From Amycolatopsis orientalis DSM 43388 (lineage in GTDB: Bacteria > Actinomycetota > Actinomycetes > Mycobacteriales > Pseudonocardiaceae), in contig NZ_ASXG01000169.1 of NCBI RefSeq assembly GCF_000411975.1, positions 51,440-115,439 on the forward strand: a stretch of DNA of 64,000 nt, in the 5' to 3' direction. The notes beneath the pieces are model-generated. The model was not told the DNA's origin. It saw nothing but the letters and a program-made list of their open reading frames with translations, and searched no databases. Of the stretch, positions 31,036 to 40,917 are shown in pieces. How positions within the stretch are numbered: position 1 is the first letter of the stretch; every line of letters starts with the position of its first letter. A program made the position numbers and the translations under genes.

Positions 31036-31532
31036 GGGTCTCGTGAGTACGCAGGCCGGTTAGAACCGGCCTGCGCACTCACGACGTTTTTGGTGGGGCA
31101 CCAGACGTAGCGCACGTCTGGCTCTCCCTCTTCGTTCCGCTGCCCGTCGGTGTATTCGACCGCGACGAAACCGTGGCGGCGGTAAAAGCGTTGCGCTGAT
31201 TCGTTGACCTGGAACGTCCACAGGGTCAGTCCGTCAGGCCGGAGCTGTTTGGCCAAGTTCACCAGCTGATCGCCGATCCCGCGGCCGCGCCACGGCGGGT
31301 CGAGATAAAGCTGCGCCAGCTGCGCGCCGTCAAGCACGAGCAGTCCGACCACAGTGGACACGTCCGTAGCGACCCACGTTTCCTGCTGTGGCACCACGAC
31401 ATTCGCGAACCACCAGCGCACAGCGTCATCGTCGTGGGTGCGGCGGACTGTCGGCAGAGCGGCGGAGAACGACCGCAGCCACACGTCGGCGATGTCGCGT
31501 GCGTCCGCGGCCGCTGCCCGTCGCAGGTCCAC
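31023..31532 (-). CDS. GNAT-family N-acetyltransferase
   Basis: 169 residues, GTG start. LRRAAAADARDIADVWLRSF, LAQLYLDPPWRGRGIGDQLVNLAKQL (acetyl-CoA loop) and NESAQRFYRRHGFVAVEYTDGQRNEEGEPDVRYVW outline a complete GNAT fold. Acceptor unknown. The last ~20 residues (KNVVSAQAGSNRPAYSRDP) are encoded by the antisense terminator hairpin and probably are not part of the fold. The 13-base overlap with the FAD-oxidase coding end is convergent. It starts 5 bases downstream of the aldehyde dehydrogenase stop, so both form one operon. Confidence 0.87.
   Translation of the reverse strand: MDLRRAAAADARDIADVWLRSFSAALPTVRRTHDDDAVRWWFANVVVPQQETWVATDVSTVVGLLVLDGAQLAQLYLDPPWRGRGIGDQLVNLAKQLRPDGLTLWTFQVNESAQRFYRRHGFVAVEYTDGQRNEEGEPDVRYVWCPTKNVVSAQAGSNRPAYSRDPHAD
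31042..31091 (+). terminator. Long hairpin terminator overlapping the antisense GNAT gene
   Basis: Arms 31042-31061 and 31064-31083 are 20 bases each with one mismatch and a 2-base loop, followed by ACG and TTTTT. It ends the FAD oxidoreductase transcript. The whole hairpin lies inside the last codons of the convergent GNAT gene. Confidence 0.88.
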
Positions 31533-31537
31533 TGTGG

Positions 31538-32983
31538 TCAGAGGTCGACGCCGGTGAAGACCGTGACCCGCTCCTCGGTCAAGTCATGCATCGCCGCCAG
31601 CACGCCTTCGCGGCCGACGCCCGAACCCTTCACGCCGCCGTACGGCATCTGGTCCGCGCGGTACGACGGCACGTCGCCGATGATCACGCCGCCGACTTCC
31701 AGTTCCGCCGACGCGTGGAAGGCCAGCTGCACGTCACTGGTGAACACCCCAGCCTGAAGCCCGTACGCGGACGCGTTCACCGAAGCGAAAGCCTCGTCCA
31801 CGCCGTCCACAATGGACACCGCGAGCACCGGTCCGAAGATTTCCTCCGACCAAGCCTTGGCGTCCGCGGGCACGTCAGTCAGCAGAGTCGGCGCGACCGT
31901 TGCGCCCGAACGGGTTCCACCGGTCAGCACCCGTGCGCCACCGGCCACGGCTTCGTCGACCCACGCGATGATCCGTTCCGCGGCTGCCTCGTCGACGACC
32001 GGGCCGACGTCAGTGTTGCGGTCATACGGGTCGCCGGTCTGCTGTGCCTCGACGGCCTCAGTCAGCGCGGGCACGAACTCGTCGGCGATCGCCGCGTCCA
32101 CGATCACCCGCTGCACCGCGATGCACGACTGGCCCGCCTGATAGTTCCCGAAGGTCGCGATCCGCTGCGCGGCCCCTTCGAGGTCCGGCCAGTCCCGCAG
32201 CACGACGGCCGCGGCGTTGCCGCCCAGTTCGAGGACGACGTGCTTGCGCGCCGCCGCGTCCGCGATCGACCAGCCGACCGGACCCGAGCCCGTGAACGAG
32301 ACGACCGGCAGCCGCGGGTCGGCGACGAGCGCCTGAGTTTCCTCGTTTCCCAGCGGCAGCACGGAAAAAGCGCCTTCCGGCAGGTCGGTCTCGGCGAGCA
32401 GTTCGCCAAGCACCAGCGACGACAACGGCGTACGCGGCGCGGGCTTGACGATGATCGGCGCGCCGACCGCGAGCGCGGGAGCGACCTTGTGCGCCACCAA
32501 GTTCAGCGGAAAGTTGAACGGCGCGATCCCGAGCACCGGCCCGCGCGGCACCCGGCGGGTCAGCGCGAGCCGGGCGTCACCGGACGGATCGGCGTCGAGC
32601 CGCTGCAGGTCGCCGCTAAACCGGCGCGCCTCCTCGGCCGCGATCCGGAATACCGAAACCGCGCGCTTCACCTCGGCCTCGGCCCACTTCAACGGTTTGC
32701 CGTTCTCGGCCGTGATCACCTCGGCGAGTTCCTCTGCCCGCAGCGCGAGCCCGCGCGAAACGTGCTCCAGCGAGGCGGCCCGCTGATGCGCCGGAGTGCG
32801 CCGGAATTCCTTCGCGACCGCGGCCGCCGCGGCCACCGCCCGTTCCACCTGGTCAGCGCCGGGCACCGCGACCGTCGCCACTTCGCTGCCGTCGAACGGG
32901 TGGTGCACCACGAGGGTGCTCGCGCCCTGCTCAGCCTGACCGGCGATCCACGCGGCCCGCGGCTGTGGGGTGATCGTGTCCAT
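31538..32983 (-). CDS. NAD(P)-dependent aldehyde dehydrogenase
   Basis: 481 residues. The ALDH core is complete: APFNFPLNLVAHKVAPALAVG, VKPAPRTPLSS, FTGSGPVGWSIAD, the catalytic base LELGGNAAAVVL and the catalytic Cys in YQAGQSCIAVQR, then EEIFGPVLAVS. The order and the ARKHVVLELGGN segment resemble lactaldehyde, phosphonoacetaldehyde or non-phosphorylating glyceraldehyde-phosphate dehydrogenases (NAD-dependent ALDH of the GapN/YneI type); a specific substrate cannot be assigned. It is followed by the GNAT gene on the same strand. Confidence 0.9.
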   Translation of the reverse strand: MDTITPQPRAAWIAGQAEQGASTLVVHHPFDGSEVATVAVPGADQVERAVAAAAAVAKEFRRTPAHQRAASLEHVSRGLALRAEELAEVITAENGKPLKWAEAEVKRAVSVFRIAAEEARRFSGDLQRLDADPSGDARLALTRRVPRGPVLGIAPFNFPLNLVAHKVAPALAVGAPIIVKPAPRTPLSSLVLGELLAETDLPEGAFSVLPLGNEETQALVADPRLPVVSFTGSGPVGWSIADAAARKHVVLELGGNAAAVVLRDWPDLEGAAQRIATFGNYQAGQSCIAVQRVIVDAAIADEFVPALTEAVEAQQTGDPYDRNTDVGPVVDEAAAERIIAWVDEAVAGGARVLTGGTRSGATVAPTLLTDVPADAKAWSEEIFGPVLAVSIVDGVDEAFASVNASAYGLQAGVFTSDVQLAFHASAELEVGGVIIGDVPSYRADQMPYGGVKGSGVGREGVLAAMHDLTEERVTVFTGVDL

Positions 32984-33111
32984 GCGCTCAAGGTATTAGG
33001 GAGCACCAGGCCCGGCACGCCGGACTCGGTCCTTCTTTTGTGGCACCTGTCCTGGCCTCGAAATGACATTTGTCGGGGGTCCGCGCGGCGCGCCCGGCAT
33101 ACCGTCAGCCC

Positions 33112-33759
33112 ATGACCAACTCGGTAGCCTCTCGCTGGTCCGAAAGCCCTGCGCGGGCCTTTTTCGCTCGGGTCGGAACACCGCGCCGTCCGGTGCTGAC
33201 CGGCGCGGTGTTCGTGGTGACCGCAATCGTGCTCCTCGCCCAGCTCGCGGATCCGTCCCTCTTCGACCGCTTCAAGCGCGACGCCGCCGCGATCGACGCC
33301 GGCGAGTGGTGGCGGCTGCTGACCGGCATGTTCTTCCAGGACGGCAAGCTCCTCGGCGGGATTTTCAACCTGGTCGCCCTCGCGGTCGTGGGCACGTTCA
33401 CGGAATGGTGTCTCGGCCGGGTGTCCTGGTTCGTCCTGTACTTCGGCTGCGGGCTGTTCGGCCAGTTCCTCAGCTACCTCTGGCTGAACCCAGTGGGGGC
33501 GGGCAACTCGATGTGTGTCGCCGGGCTGCTCGGCGCGCTCGCGGTCGTGGTGTGGCAGGCGCGCGACGCCGAGCCGCCGCAAGCCCTCTACCGCGGCGCG
33601 CTGCTGATCGCGCCGCTGGCCGTGCTCGACACGGTGCTGCACGACAACCACGGCATGCCCGCGTTGCTCGGCATCGCGCTGGGGCTGTTGGTCACCGGTT
33701 TCGGTAAAGGTCGCGTAGCAGCAGGATCTCCGCGCAGTGGTGAATCATCTCGCGGTTGA
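33112..33759 (+). CDS. Rhomboid-family intramembrane serine protease
   Basis: 215 residues, about six membrane helices. GEWWRLLTGMFFQDGKLLGGIFNLVALAVVG follows the rhomboid W-R-L-T/F helix pattern; the probable catalytic Ser is in AGNSMCVAGLLGAL (G-x-S with Asn before it) and the partner His is in HDNHGMPALLGIALG. Rhomboids cut transmembrane substrates within the bilayer. The ATG at 33112 was preferred over an upstream frame start at 33070, which adds 14 non-conserved residues. The last 68 bases overlap the convergent DinB-like gene, so the hydrophilic tail GRVAAGSPRSGESSRG may be a drifted extension. Confidence 0.8.
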   Translation: MTNSVASRWSESPARAFFARVGTPRRPVLTGAVFVVTAIVLLAQLADPSLFDRFKRDAAAIDAGEWWRLLTGMFFQDGKLLGGIFNLVALAVVGTFTEWCLGRVSWFVLYFGCGLFGQFLSYLWLNPVGAGNSMCVAGLLGALAVVVWQARDAEPPQALYRGALLIAPLAVLDTVLHDNHGMPALLGIALGLLVTGFGKGRVAAGSPRSGESSRG

Positions 33760-34237
33760 TGTGCAGGACGAGCGCGGCCATCGACAGTTCCGCGTACGGC
33801 CCTTCAGCCGGACCGCACGGGCGGGCCAACGCTTCGGCGTCGAGGCTGCGTACGCCGGCGATCCAGGTCGCGTACGCGTCGTCGAGTTGCTTCAGTGCTT
33901 CGTCGGCAGTGCCCGCGTACGGGAAGTCCTGATAGGACACCGGCGGCCCGCCGAAGTGCGACGCGGAGCGCATGCCCAGCACGCCCGGGATGATGTGGGC
34001 CAGCCGCCACGCGATCGTGGTCACCGGTGGCGGCGTCGGCTCCGGGAACGAGAAATCGACGGTGAAGTCGCCGGTGCCCGGCTCGTTCTCGCTCGTGCGG
34101 GGACGCACCGTCCAGCAGTCCGCGACCGGCTGCCAGAAGTACTCGTCGTCGGTCAGCCCCTCCAGCTTCGGGCGCACGTGGTGCTGCCAGTGCCAGTCCA
34201 GCTGCTCGGTCAGTTCGTTGGTCCAGTCGTTGGTCAT
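33692..34237 (-). CDS. DinB-superfamily protein
   Basis: 181 residues forming a four-helix bundle. NELTEQLDWHWQHHVRPKLEGLTDDEYFWQPVADCWTVRP at the start, RLAHIIPGVLGMRSASHFGG, and the last helix LHINREMIHHCAEILLLRDLY supply the three-His metal site of DinB/YfiT proteins. In actinobacteria many are thiol-dependent transferases or of unknown use. The ATG at 34237 was chosen because homologues begin at the first helix. The 3' end overlaps the rhomboid gene by 68 bases on the opposite strand. It is divergent from guaA with 119 bases between. Confidence 0.83.
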   Translation of the reverse strand: MTNDWTNELTEQLDWHWQHHVRPKLEGLTDDEYFWQPVADCWTVRPRTSENEPGTGDFTVDFSFPEPTPPPVTTIAWRLAHIIPGVLGMRSASHFGGPPVSYQDFPYAGTADEALKQLDDAYATWIAGVRSLDAEALARPCGPAEGPYAELSMAALVLHINREMIHHCAEILLLRDLYRNR

Positions 34238-34356
34238 GCGGGCACGGTAAGCCGGTTCGCGGACACTGGCTGTCCTCATTCCGGGGGCATTGCCGACGTG
34301 ACGGGGCCCACCTGGGACGATGGTGGCAAAAGCGCTCATTCGCCTGGAGGTCGTAG

Positions 34357-35913
<1,557 letters not shown>

Positions 35914-35916
35914 CGT

Positions 35917-35953
35917 AAAAAACGGGGCCCGGACTTAGCCGGGCCCCGTTTTT
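35917..35953. terminator. Bidirectional intrinsic terminator
   Basis: A-run, AACGGGGCCCGG, 6-base loop, CCGGGCCCCGTT, T-run: a near-perfect 15-base palindromic hairpin between guaA and the convergent small membrane gene, with A and T tracts suited to both directions. Confidence 0.93.
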
Positions 35954-35957
35954 GGTT

Positions 35958-36188
35958 TTACGGCCGTCGTTTGCGGAACGAGGCGCCGAGCATCAGGATC
36001 CCGCAGAACACCGCGCCGCCCGCGATGATCCAGCGGAAGTCGAAGGTCGGCAGCCAGCTGGAGCCGTCGGTGAGGACGTAGCCGGAGACCAGCAGCGTCG
36101 CGACCCCGACGATCAGCGTGATCCAGTCGACCCCGCGGCGGCGAGCCGGGGCTTCGGGCTCGTCGTAGGAGTAGGGGTTCTCAGCCAC
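35958..36188 (-). CDS. Small two-helix membrane protein of the PspC locus
   Basis: 76 residues: a hydrophilic N-terminus (ENPYSYDEPEAPARRRGVDW), helix 1 (ITLIVGVATLLVSGYVL), a short outside loop with DGSSWLPTFDFRW, helix 2 (IIAGGAVFCGILMLGASF) and a basic end. Its start overlaps the end of the PspC-domain gene by 8 bases, so both are co-transcribed and it probably belongs to the envelope-stress system. No domain family was recognised beyond the helices. Confidence 0.78.
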   Translation of the reverse strand: MAENPYSYDEPEAPARRRGVDWITLIVGVATLLVSGYVLTDGSSWLPTFDFRWIIAGGAVFCGILMLGASFRKRRP

Positions 36189-37473
36189 GGCGCACCTCCA
36201 CCTGGCCCACGCCGTTGGTGACGTGGAGCGTGATCTTCTGTCCGCCGACGTTGTCGTCGCCGTTGTCGGTCCCGGTGATGGCCGGCTGGCCGACCCCGTT
36301 GGACGTGCGGTTCAGGCAGTCGACCTCGCCGGCGCTGTTCTCGCAGGTGAAGGTGACGTCCGCGGTGCGCGGCACGATGACCTCGGTGTTCCCGGCGCCG
36401 TTGGAGACGGTCGTGGTGACCGGTTCGCTCGCGGCCAGCTGGGTCAGGTCGATCTTCATGTTGCCCGCGGTGTGCCGGTAGACCGGCTGCAGCTCGGCCG
36501 CCGTACGCGGGGTGGCGGTCAGGTCGCCGACGCCGCCGCGCACGTCGATGTTGTCGAACGTGCTGGTCGTGAGCACCAGACCGGCGATCGACAGCGGGAT
36601 CGCGAGCCCGATCAGGCCTCGCGCGCCACGAGCGAACGCCCCGGCCACGAGCCCGATGCCCAGCACGGCGAGCGTCATGCCGATGATGTGCCGCAGCGAG
36701 AACCAGTCGAACCCGTTCAGCGCGAGCGCGACGCCGACGCCGGCCACGATCACCGCGACCCCGAGCGTGGCGGCCCCGATCTTGGACCGCCGCCGCGGCG
36801 GCCGGTGCGCAGAGTTGTTGTAGTCGCCGGCCGGAGGAGGCGGCGGGACCGGTGCCGCCGGGTCGGGCAGATCCCAGCCCGCCGGGTCAGCGGCCAGCGG
36901 ATCCCAGCCCGGCGCCGCCGCCGCGGGAGTCGGGGTGTCGCTGTTCATCGTGAAAGCTCCGGTTCCGGAAGCGGCCCCGTCCGCCGCGAACGCGACGACC
37001 GGCACCGGTCGGTTGTCCTGCCCGCGGGTGCGATGCAGGAGATAAAGGCACGTGGCGAGCAACGCGAACCCGATCAGGCCGCCCCCGTCGAACCAGCCGC
37101 CGCCGAACGTCCACCCGACGACCGGAATCAGCGCGACAGTCAGCACGGCCGCGAAGGCTTTGGTCATCGACGACCGCCCGCGCCCGATCATCGCCTCGAA
37201 GCCGGAAACCTCGTCGCCCTCTGCCGGGAAGAACAACCATCCGAGCAGGTAAAGCACCAGCCCGAATCCCCCGAAAACGGTCGCCGCCGCCAACGCGACC
37301 CGGATCACCACCGGATCGATCCCGTAGCGATCCCCCAGTCCAGCCGCGACCCCCGCGACCTTCCGCCCCGAGTGCGGCCGTCGAGGCCTGCTGGCCCAGA
37401 AGTCCTTGACGGTCTCCTCGAACCCGTTCAACGGGTTCGTACGGGGAGGCCGCACGTCGTTCGCACCACTCAT
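36181..37473 (-). CDS. PspC-domain membrane protein with LiaF-like C-terminus
   Basis: 430 residues. A PspC domain lies at about residues 30-95 (RRPHSGRKVAGVAAGLGDRYGIDPVVIRVALAAATVFGGFGLVLYLLGWLFFPAE), followed by more membrane helices, a Pro-rich linker near 190-215, a second set of helices, and a C-terminal strand-rich outside domain (MKIDLTQL, VSNGAGNTEVIVP, NGVGQVEVRRG) like LiaF/DUF4097 cell-wall stress domains. In related actinobacteria this protein is divergent from a PspC-histidine kinase and its response regulator, forming a sensor set for envelope stress. Here about 3.4 kb with an ESX-type module lies between the two halves. Confidence 0.85.
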   Translation of the reverse strand: MSGANDVRPPRTNPLNGFEETVKDFWASRPRRPHSGRKVAGVAAGLGDRYGIDPVVIRVALAAATVFGGFGLVLYLLGWLFFPAEGDEVSGFEAMIGRGRSSMTKAFAAVLTVALIPVVGWTFGGGWFDGGGLIGFALLATCLYLLHRTRGQDNRPVPVVAFAADGAASGTGAFTMNSDTPTPAAAAPGWDPLAADPAGWDLPDPAAPVPPPPPAGDYNNSAHRPPRRRSKIGAATLGVAVIVAGVGVALALNGFDWFSLRHIIGMTLAVLGIGLVAGAFARGARGLIGLAIPLSIAGLVLTTSTFDNIDVRGGVGDLTATPRTAAELQPVYRHTAGNMKIDLTQLAASEPVTTTVSNGAGNTEVIVPRTADVTFTCENSAGEVDCLNRTSNGVGQPAITGTDNGDDNVGGQKITLHVTNGVGQVEVRRG

Positions 37474-37623
37474 GCCTCACAGCATGGTCGACGTCGCGGG
37501 GGTGGCACATCGGGGAAGGTCCCTGAGGTTGTCCCCGAGATAGGCCCTGGCGTGGCGCGGTTGTGGGGCTTTGCGCTGACCGGCCAGCGGAAGGAGCCAG
37601 CGACCTCGCGGGGAGCGGGAAGT

Positions 37624-38186
37624 TCAACTCCGGGGAAGCCGCTTGTCCAAGGCAGTCGCGACGTCCTCGGCCTTCTTGCAAGCGGCCGCAGTGTCGTCGC
37701 CGATCAATACGATCACCAAGGCGCGTGCGTTGGGTCCGACCTCCATGCCTATCTGGCATCCGCCTGGGGAGCCCATGAGATCCCGTTGCTCGATGAGTTT
37801 TCGGCCGTCAACGTTTCCTTCGTGCGCCGAGTTGGGGTTCTGGATGTTGTCTGTGTACTTTTGACCATTTTGCAGCGCGATGCCGACTTCGGCCGCTGGG
37901 TCCTTGGCGGCGTTGTCGGATGTTTTCTTCGACCGGCAGCTTCGCTTGGAGTCGGCGACGGAGGGCGTTGCCGGCGGGAATCCTTGGCCGGCCAGGATTT
38001 GGTCGACCAGTTGACATTGGTTCAGTGAGCCGAATGGATTGTCGGAACTGGAGGCCGGACTGCTGGCTGGTGCGAGCGTTGATGCAGTTGGCGTTGCCGC
38101 GCCGTTGACGGGGTTGCCGCACGCTGCTGTGCCGACTATGGCAGCGTGACGCTGAGTGCTCCGGTTGCCCGGCGATTCCTGGCCAC
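37624..38186 (-). pseudogene. DUF3558 lipoprotein gene with a frameshift in the signal peptide
   Basis: The body (AACGNPVNGAATPTAS, NPFGSLNQCQLVDQILAGQGFPP, GGCQIGMEV, DDTAAACKKAEDVATAL) is a clear paralogue of the DUF3558 protein encoded at 38249-38803. In its own frame there is no plausible start. Reading from GTG 38186, which has GGAG just upstream, gives MARNRRATGALSVT; one missing base near 38146-38147 would then continue as AAIVGTAAC, making an ideal lipoprotein signal peptide. So a single-base deletion (or a sequencing error) appears to inactivate the gene, while the remainder stays open for about 170 codons, which suggests a recent event or programmed slippage. Confidence 0.65.
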
Positions 38187-38248
38187 GAATCTCCAGTTTT
38201 GTGCGGTCAGCGAGCCTCGGGTTCCCCTGCCCGCGGTGCGAGGGAGGG

Positions 38249-38803
38249 TCAGCCCTTGGGCAGGAGCGGGTCCAGTTTGGTCGCCAGGTCCTCCGCGGTC
38301 TTGCAGGAAGCGGCAGTGTCATTTCCGCCGGTCACGGTGATGATCGCGCGAGAACTGGTCTGGACCGACATGGATATCGTGCACTGGCCGGCTGCCCCCA
38401 GCTCGGCGGGGTCTTCGACGAACTTCCGGTCGCCGAGGCTTCCGCTGCGGGCTTGTGCGGTGTTCTTGACGTCGCTGTCGTAGCGCTGTTCCTCTTGCAG
38501 GAGCAGTCCTACGTTGGTGGCGTTCAAGCCGCCGCTGGATTTTTGGGTGACGCAGGCTTTGCGTTCTTGGGCGATAGAGGGTTTCGCTGGGGGGTAGCCT
38601 GCCCCGCTCAGTATTTGATCAAGCAGGGCGCACTGGTTCCGGGCTGCGAAGGGGTTGCCCGCGGAAGCGGGCGGAGCCGAACCGGTTGAGGGGGGTGTTC
38701 CGCTGGCCTGCGCTGCGCCGTTTACCGGACTGTCGCATGCGGTGAGCGCCAGTGCGGCCGCACTGGCCAGCAGGAAGGCGGTAGAGGCACGGGATGTTTT
38801 CAC
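38249..38803 (-). CDS. DUF3558 lipoprotein, second module
   Basis: 184 residues, GTG start overlapping the stop of the upstream helical gene (GTGA). The signal peptide (KTSRASTAFLLASAAALALTAC) ends in the lipobox LTAC, giving lipidated Cys22. The mature part has NPFAARNQCALLDQILSGAGYPPAKPS, ACVTQ, GQCTISMSV and DTAASCKTAEDLATKL, the Cys-paired DUF3558 pattern. It is a close paralogue of the frameshifted gene just downstream (62-base gap), so the pair arose by tandem duplication. Surface lipoprotein associated with ESX cargo; exact role unknown. Confidence 0.87.
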   Translation of the reverse strand: MKTSRASTAFLLASAAALALTACDSPVNGAAQASGTPPSTGSAPPASAGNPFAARNQCALLDQILSGAGYPPAKPSIAQERKACVTQKSSGGLNATNVGLLLQEEQRYDSDVKNTAQARSGSLGDRKFVEDPAELGAAGQCTISMSVQTSSRAIITVTGGNDTAASCKTAEDLATKLDPLLPKG

Positions 38804-39297
38804 TGATTGTCGAGTTTCTTGTTGAGCTCGGCGAAGGACAATGAATGCGCGCTTTCGGTTTCTTGGTAGTTTTTCCGCGCGATGGCGAGCGCCTGCTGTG
38901 CGGCGTCAACTGCTTGCTGCATCAGTATGAGGTTGGGCAGCATTCCCTCTTGCGGGTGGCTCGCTACTGAGACATTGAAGTCGGCGACGGATCGAGCGTA
39001 GTTGAAATTTCCCATTTTTGCGGCTCGGCCAAGAAAGGAAGCTTGACCCATAAAATCGTTCAAGACCTTGAGGAAGAAGTCGCACGCCTTCATGTACGCG
39101 GTGAACCCCTCCTCGTTCACCGCGAAGGACCCGTTCTGCGCCAAGGTCTTCAGCGTGTTCCCTGCCGTCTTCATCTTCTGCGCGGCCTCATGACTTCCCG
39201 GCCCTTCGGTTAGCCCGGCCAGGAAGTCGTTGCCCGCAGTGCCCGCAGCGGGTGAGCTTTCGGTCGAAGACTTCTTGTCCCAGACGATTTCTGCCAT
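38800..39297 (-). CDS. Helical ESX-module protein, second module
   Basis: 165 residues, no signal peptide. It starts AEIVWDKKSSTESSPAAGTAGNDFLAGL and continues as amphipathic helices (HEAAQKMKTAGNTLKTLAQNGSFAVNEEGFTAYMKACDFFLKVLNDF, cut by normal turns) ending ARKNYQETESAHSLSFAELNKKLDNQ. Size and gene order match the 163-residue protein at 2462-2953, although sequence similarity by eye is low. Base composition is less GC-rich than neighbours, which may reflect different ancestry. It is coupled to the DUF3558 gene by a 4-base overlap and follows the WXG/PPE-like gene by 32 bases. Confidence 0.78.
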   Translation of the reverse strand: MAEIVWDKKSSTESSPAAGTAGNDFLAGLTEGPGSHEAAQKMKTAGNTLKTLAQNGSFAVNEEGFTAYMKACDFFLKVLNDFMGQASFLGRAAKMGNFNYARSVADFNVSVASHPQEGMLPNLILMQQAVDAAQQALAIARKNYQETESAHSLSFAELNKKLDNQ

Positions 39298-39329
39298 CGG
39301 TTGCTCCTAGATCTGCGCGAGGGAAGGAA

Positions 39330-40784
39330 TCAGCCGCCGAGAACCGGGGGAGTAATCTTCTCCCCGTCCGGCCCACGCTCCGGCTTGACCTCGAAGACCT
39401 CGTCCGGATCGACCTGTGTCGGGATCTTGTTCTTGTGTTCCTTGTCCTCTTCCTTCTTCTTCCCGGCGCCCGCTGCACCAGCGCCCGCCGCACCAGGCTT
39501 CCCGGCTTTTCCAGCGTTCGCGGCAGCGGTAGCGCCGCGCTCAAGGCGTTCAGCGGCACCCTTGCCTCCGGATTCGCCGGGCTTCCCGGAACCGCCCGAG
39601 CCAGCACCGCCGGTCACTCGGCCACCGGCACCGCCCCGGCCGGCACCGCCGCCCGATCGGCTGCGCGGCGTGTCCTCGCCGGAGTTCCCGGCACCGCCTC
39701 CGCCTCCGCCCAAAGCGAGCCCCTCCGGAGAAAGCCGCCCGCCGATGCCCATAGTGGTCCGGAGGTTGTTCCCGCCCCCTGACACCGCAGGGTTGCTGAG
39801 CGGCCCAGTACCGGTGTTGATCCCCGGCCCAGGGCTGTAAGGAACGCCCGGAGGATTGCCGCCTCCCCCAGGCGGAAAGGAGTTCATAGCAGGACCGCCG
39901 AGCGGCGGATTCGTACCAGGGAAGCCATTCGGCGGACCACCAGTCACCGGACCGGGCCCACCAGGACCGACATAAGGTCCGCTAGAAGCCCCACCCGGAA
40001 CGGCCACCGGGGCGGCGCTGCTCGCCTGCGTGCTGTCGTTGTTCAGCTGCGGCGGCGGCGAATAAACCGGCTGCGTCGTGGATGTCTCGTGATACGTGGT
40101 GTCCAACCCGTGCATCACCTGGACCGCCTGCTGGTGCGCCGCGTCAGCCTGCTGCTGCTTGGCCGCCACGTCGCCCATCGCGATCACGCCCTGCAACGGG
40201 TTGCCGTTCTGGAACTGCTCCGTCGCCTTGGCCATCTCGGCCTTCTGGTCGAACCCGGTCGGCTCCGGCATGTGCTTGTGCGCGTAGTCGGCCGCCGCGG
40301 ACTGTTGGGAGTAGCGGTTCGACACCAGTTGCATCGCGCTGCCGGTTTTTTCCGTATGGTCCGCCGTGCTCTGGAAGAACGAATGCGCCTGCGCAGCGGC
40401 CGCGCCCTGCCACTCGGCCCCAGCGGTGTCGGCGGCGTCGCGGAACCGGTTGGACGCCTCTGCGAGCAAGTTGCCGTAGATGTTCGTCACGCGGCTGCGT
40501 TCGTTGATGTCTTCGAAGTCCAAGCCCTCGTTGACCATTTTGTGCAGGTCTTCGTGGCTGTAGGACGCATAATTCGCGTCCGGCGCGGGCGCGTCGCCCC
40601 GCGTCTGCTGACCCTGGAGCAGCTGCTGACCCTGCTGGACCGAGTACTGCGAGGCGTCCCGTTCGGTGGCCGCGCGCGTTTCCGGCGAGTCCACGCCGAC
40701 CGCGAAGATCTGGTGCACGTTCTGCGTCCGGGCGTAGTAATCGCCTGCGGACTCGACGTGCTCCGCGCGATGCTGCTCGGTCAT
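39330..40784 (-). CDS. WXG/PPE-like ESX substrate with Gly-rich tail, second module
   Basis: 484 residues. The helical N-terminal ~220 residues contain AGAEWQGAAAAQAHSFF (W-x-G) and FEDINERSRVTNIYGNLLAEASNRFRDAADTAG, as in PPE-like type VII substrates. From about 240 it becomes Pro/Gly/Ser/Asn low complexity, then ends in a charged tail (KKKEEDKEHKNKIPTQVDPDEVFEVKPERG). The ATG at 40784 follows GGGGAGG by 4 bases; the frame is open further upstream without such a site. It heads the minus-strand module that ends in two DUF3558 genes and is divergent from the histidine-kinase gene with 133 bases between. Confidence 0.8.
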   Translation of the reverse strand: MTEQHRAEHVESAGDYYARTQNVHQIFAVGVDSPETRAATERDASQYSVQQGQQLLQGQQTRGDAPAPDANYASYSHEDLHKMVNEGLDFEDINERSRVTNIYGNLLAEASNRFRDAADTAGAEWQGAAAAQAHSFFQSTADHTEKTGSAMQLVSNRYSQQSAAADYAHKHMPEPTGFDQKAEMAKATEQFQNGNPLQGVIAMGDVAAKQQQADAAHQQAVQVMHGLDTTYHETSTTQPVYSPPPQLNNDSTQASSAAPVAVPGGASSGPYVGPGGPGPVTGGPPNGFPGTNPPLGGPAMNSFPPGGGGNPPGVPYSPGPGINTGTGPLSNPAVSGGGNNLRTTMGIGGRLSPEGLALGGGGGGAGNSGEDTPRSRSGGGAGRGGAGGRVTGGAGSGGSGKPGESGGKGAAERLERGATAAANAGKAGKPGAAGAGAAGAGKKKEEDKEHKNKIPTQVDPDEVFEVKPERGPDGEKITPPVLGG

Positions 40785-40917
40785 CCGGCCTCCCCGCCCG
40801 TGTACGCACTGTGATCGCTCGCCCCCTGCATGGTACCGAGTCCGAGACGGCGGCAGGGAGGTTCGCGGAATTTCCGTACCGGCGGCCATCTGGGGGAATG
40901 GATCAGGGCCTTCCCCG

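Noticed and set aside
31042..31083. The long palindrome as an insertion-sequence end or attachment site.
   Set aside because: No transposase or target duplication is nearby and a T-run follows, which fits a terminator.
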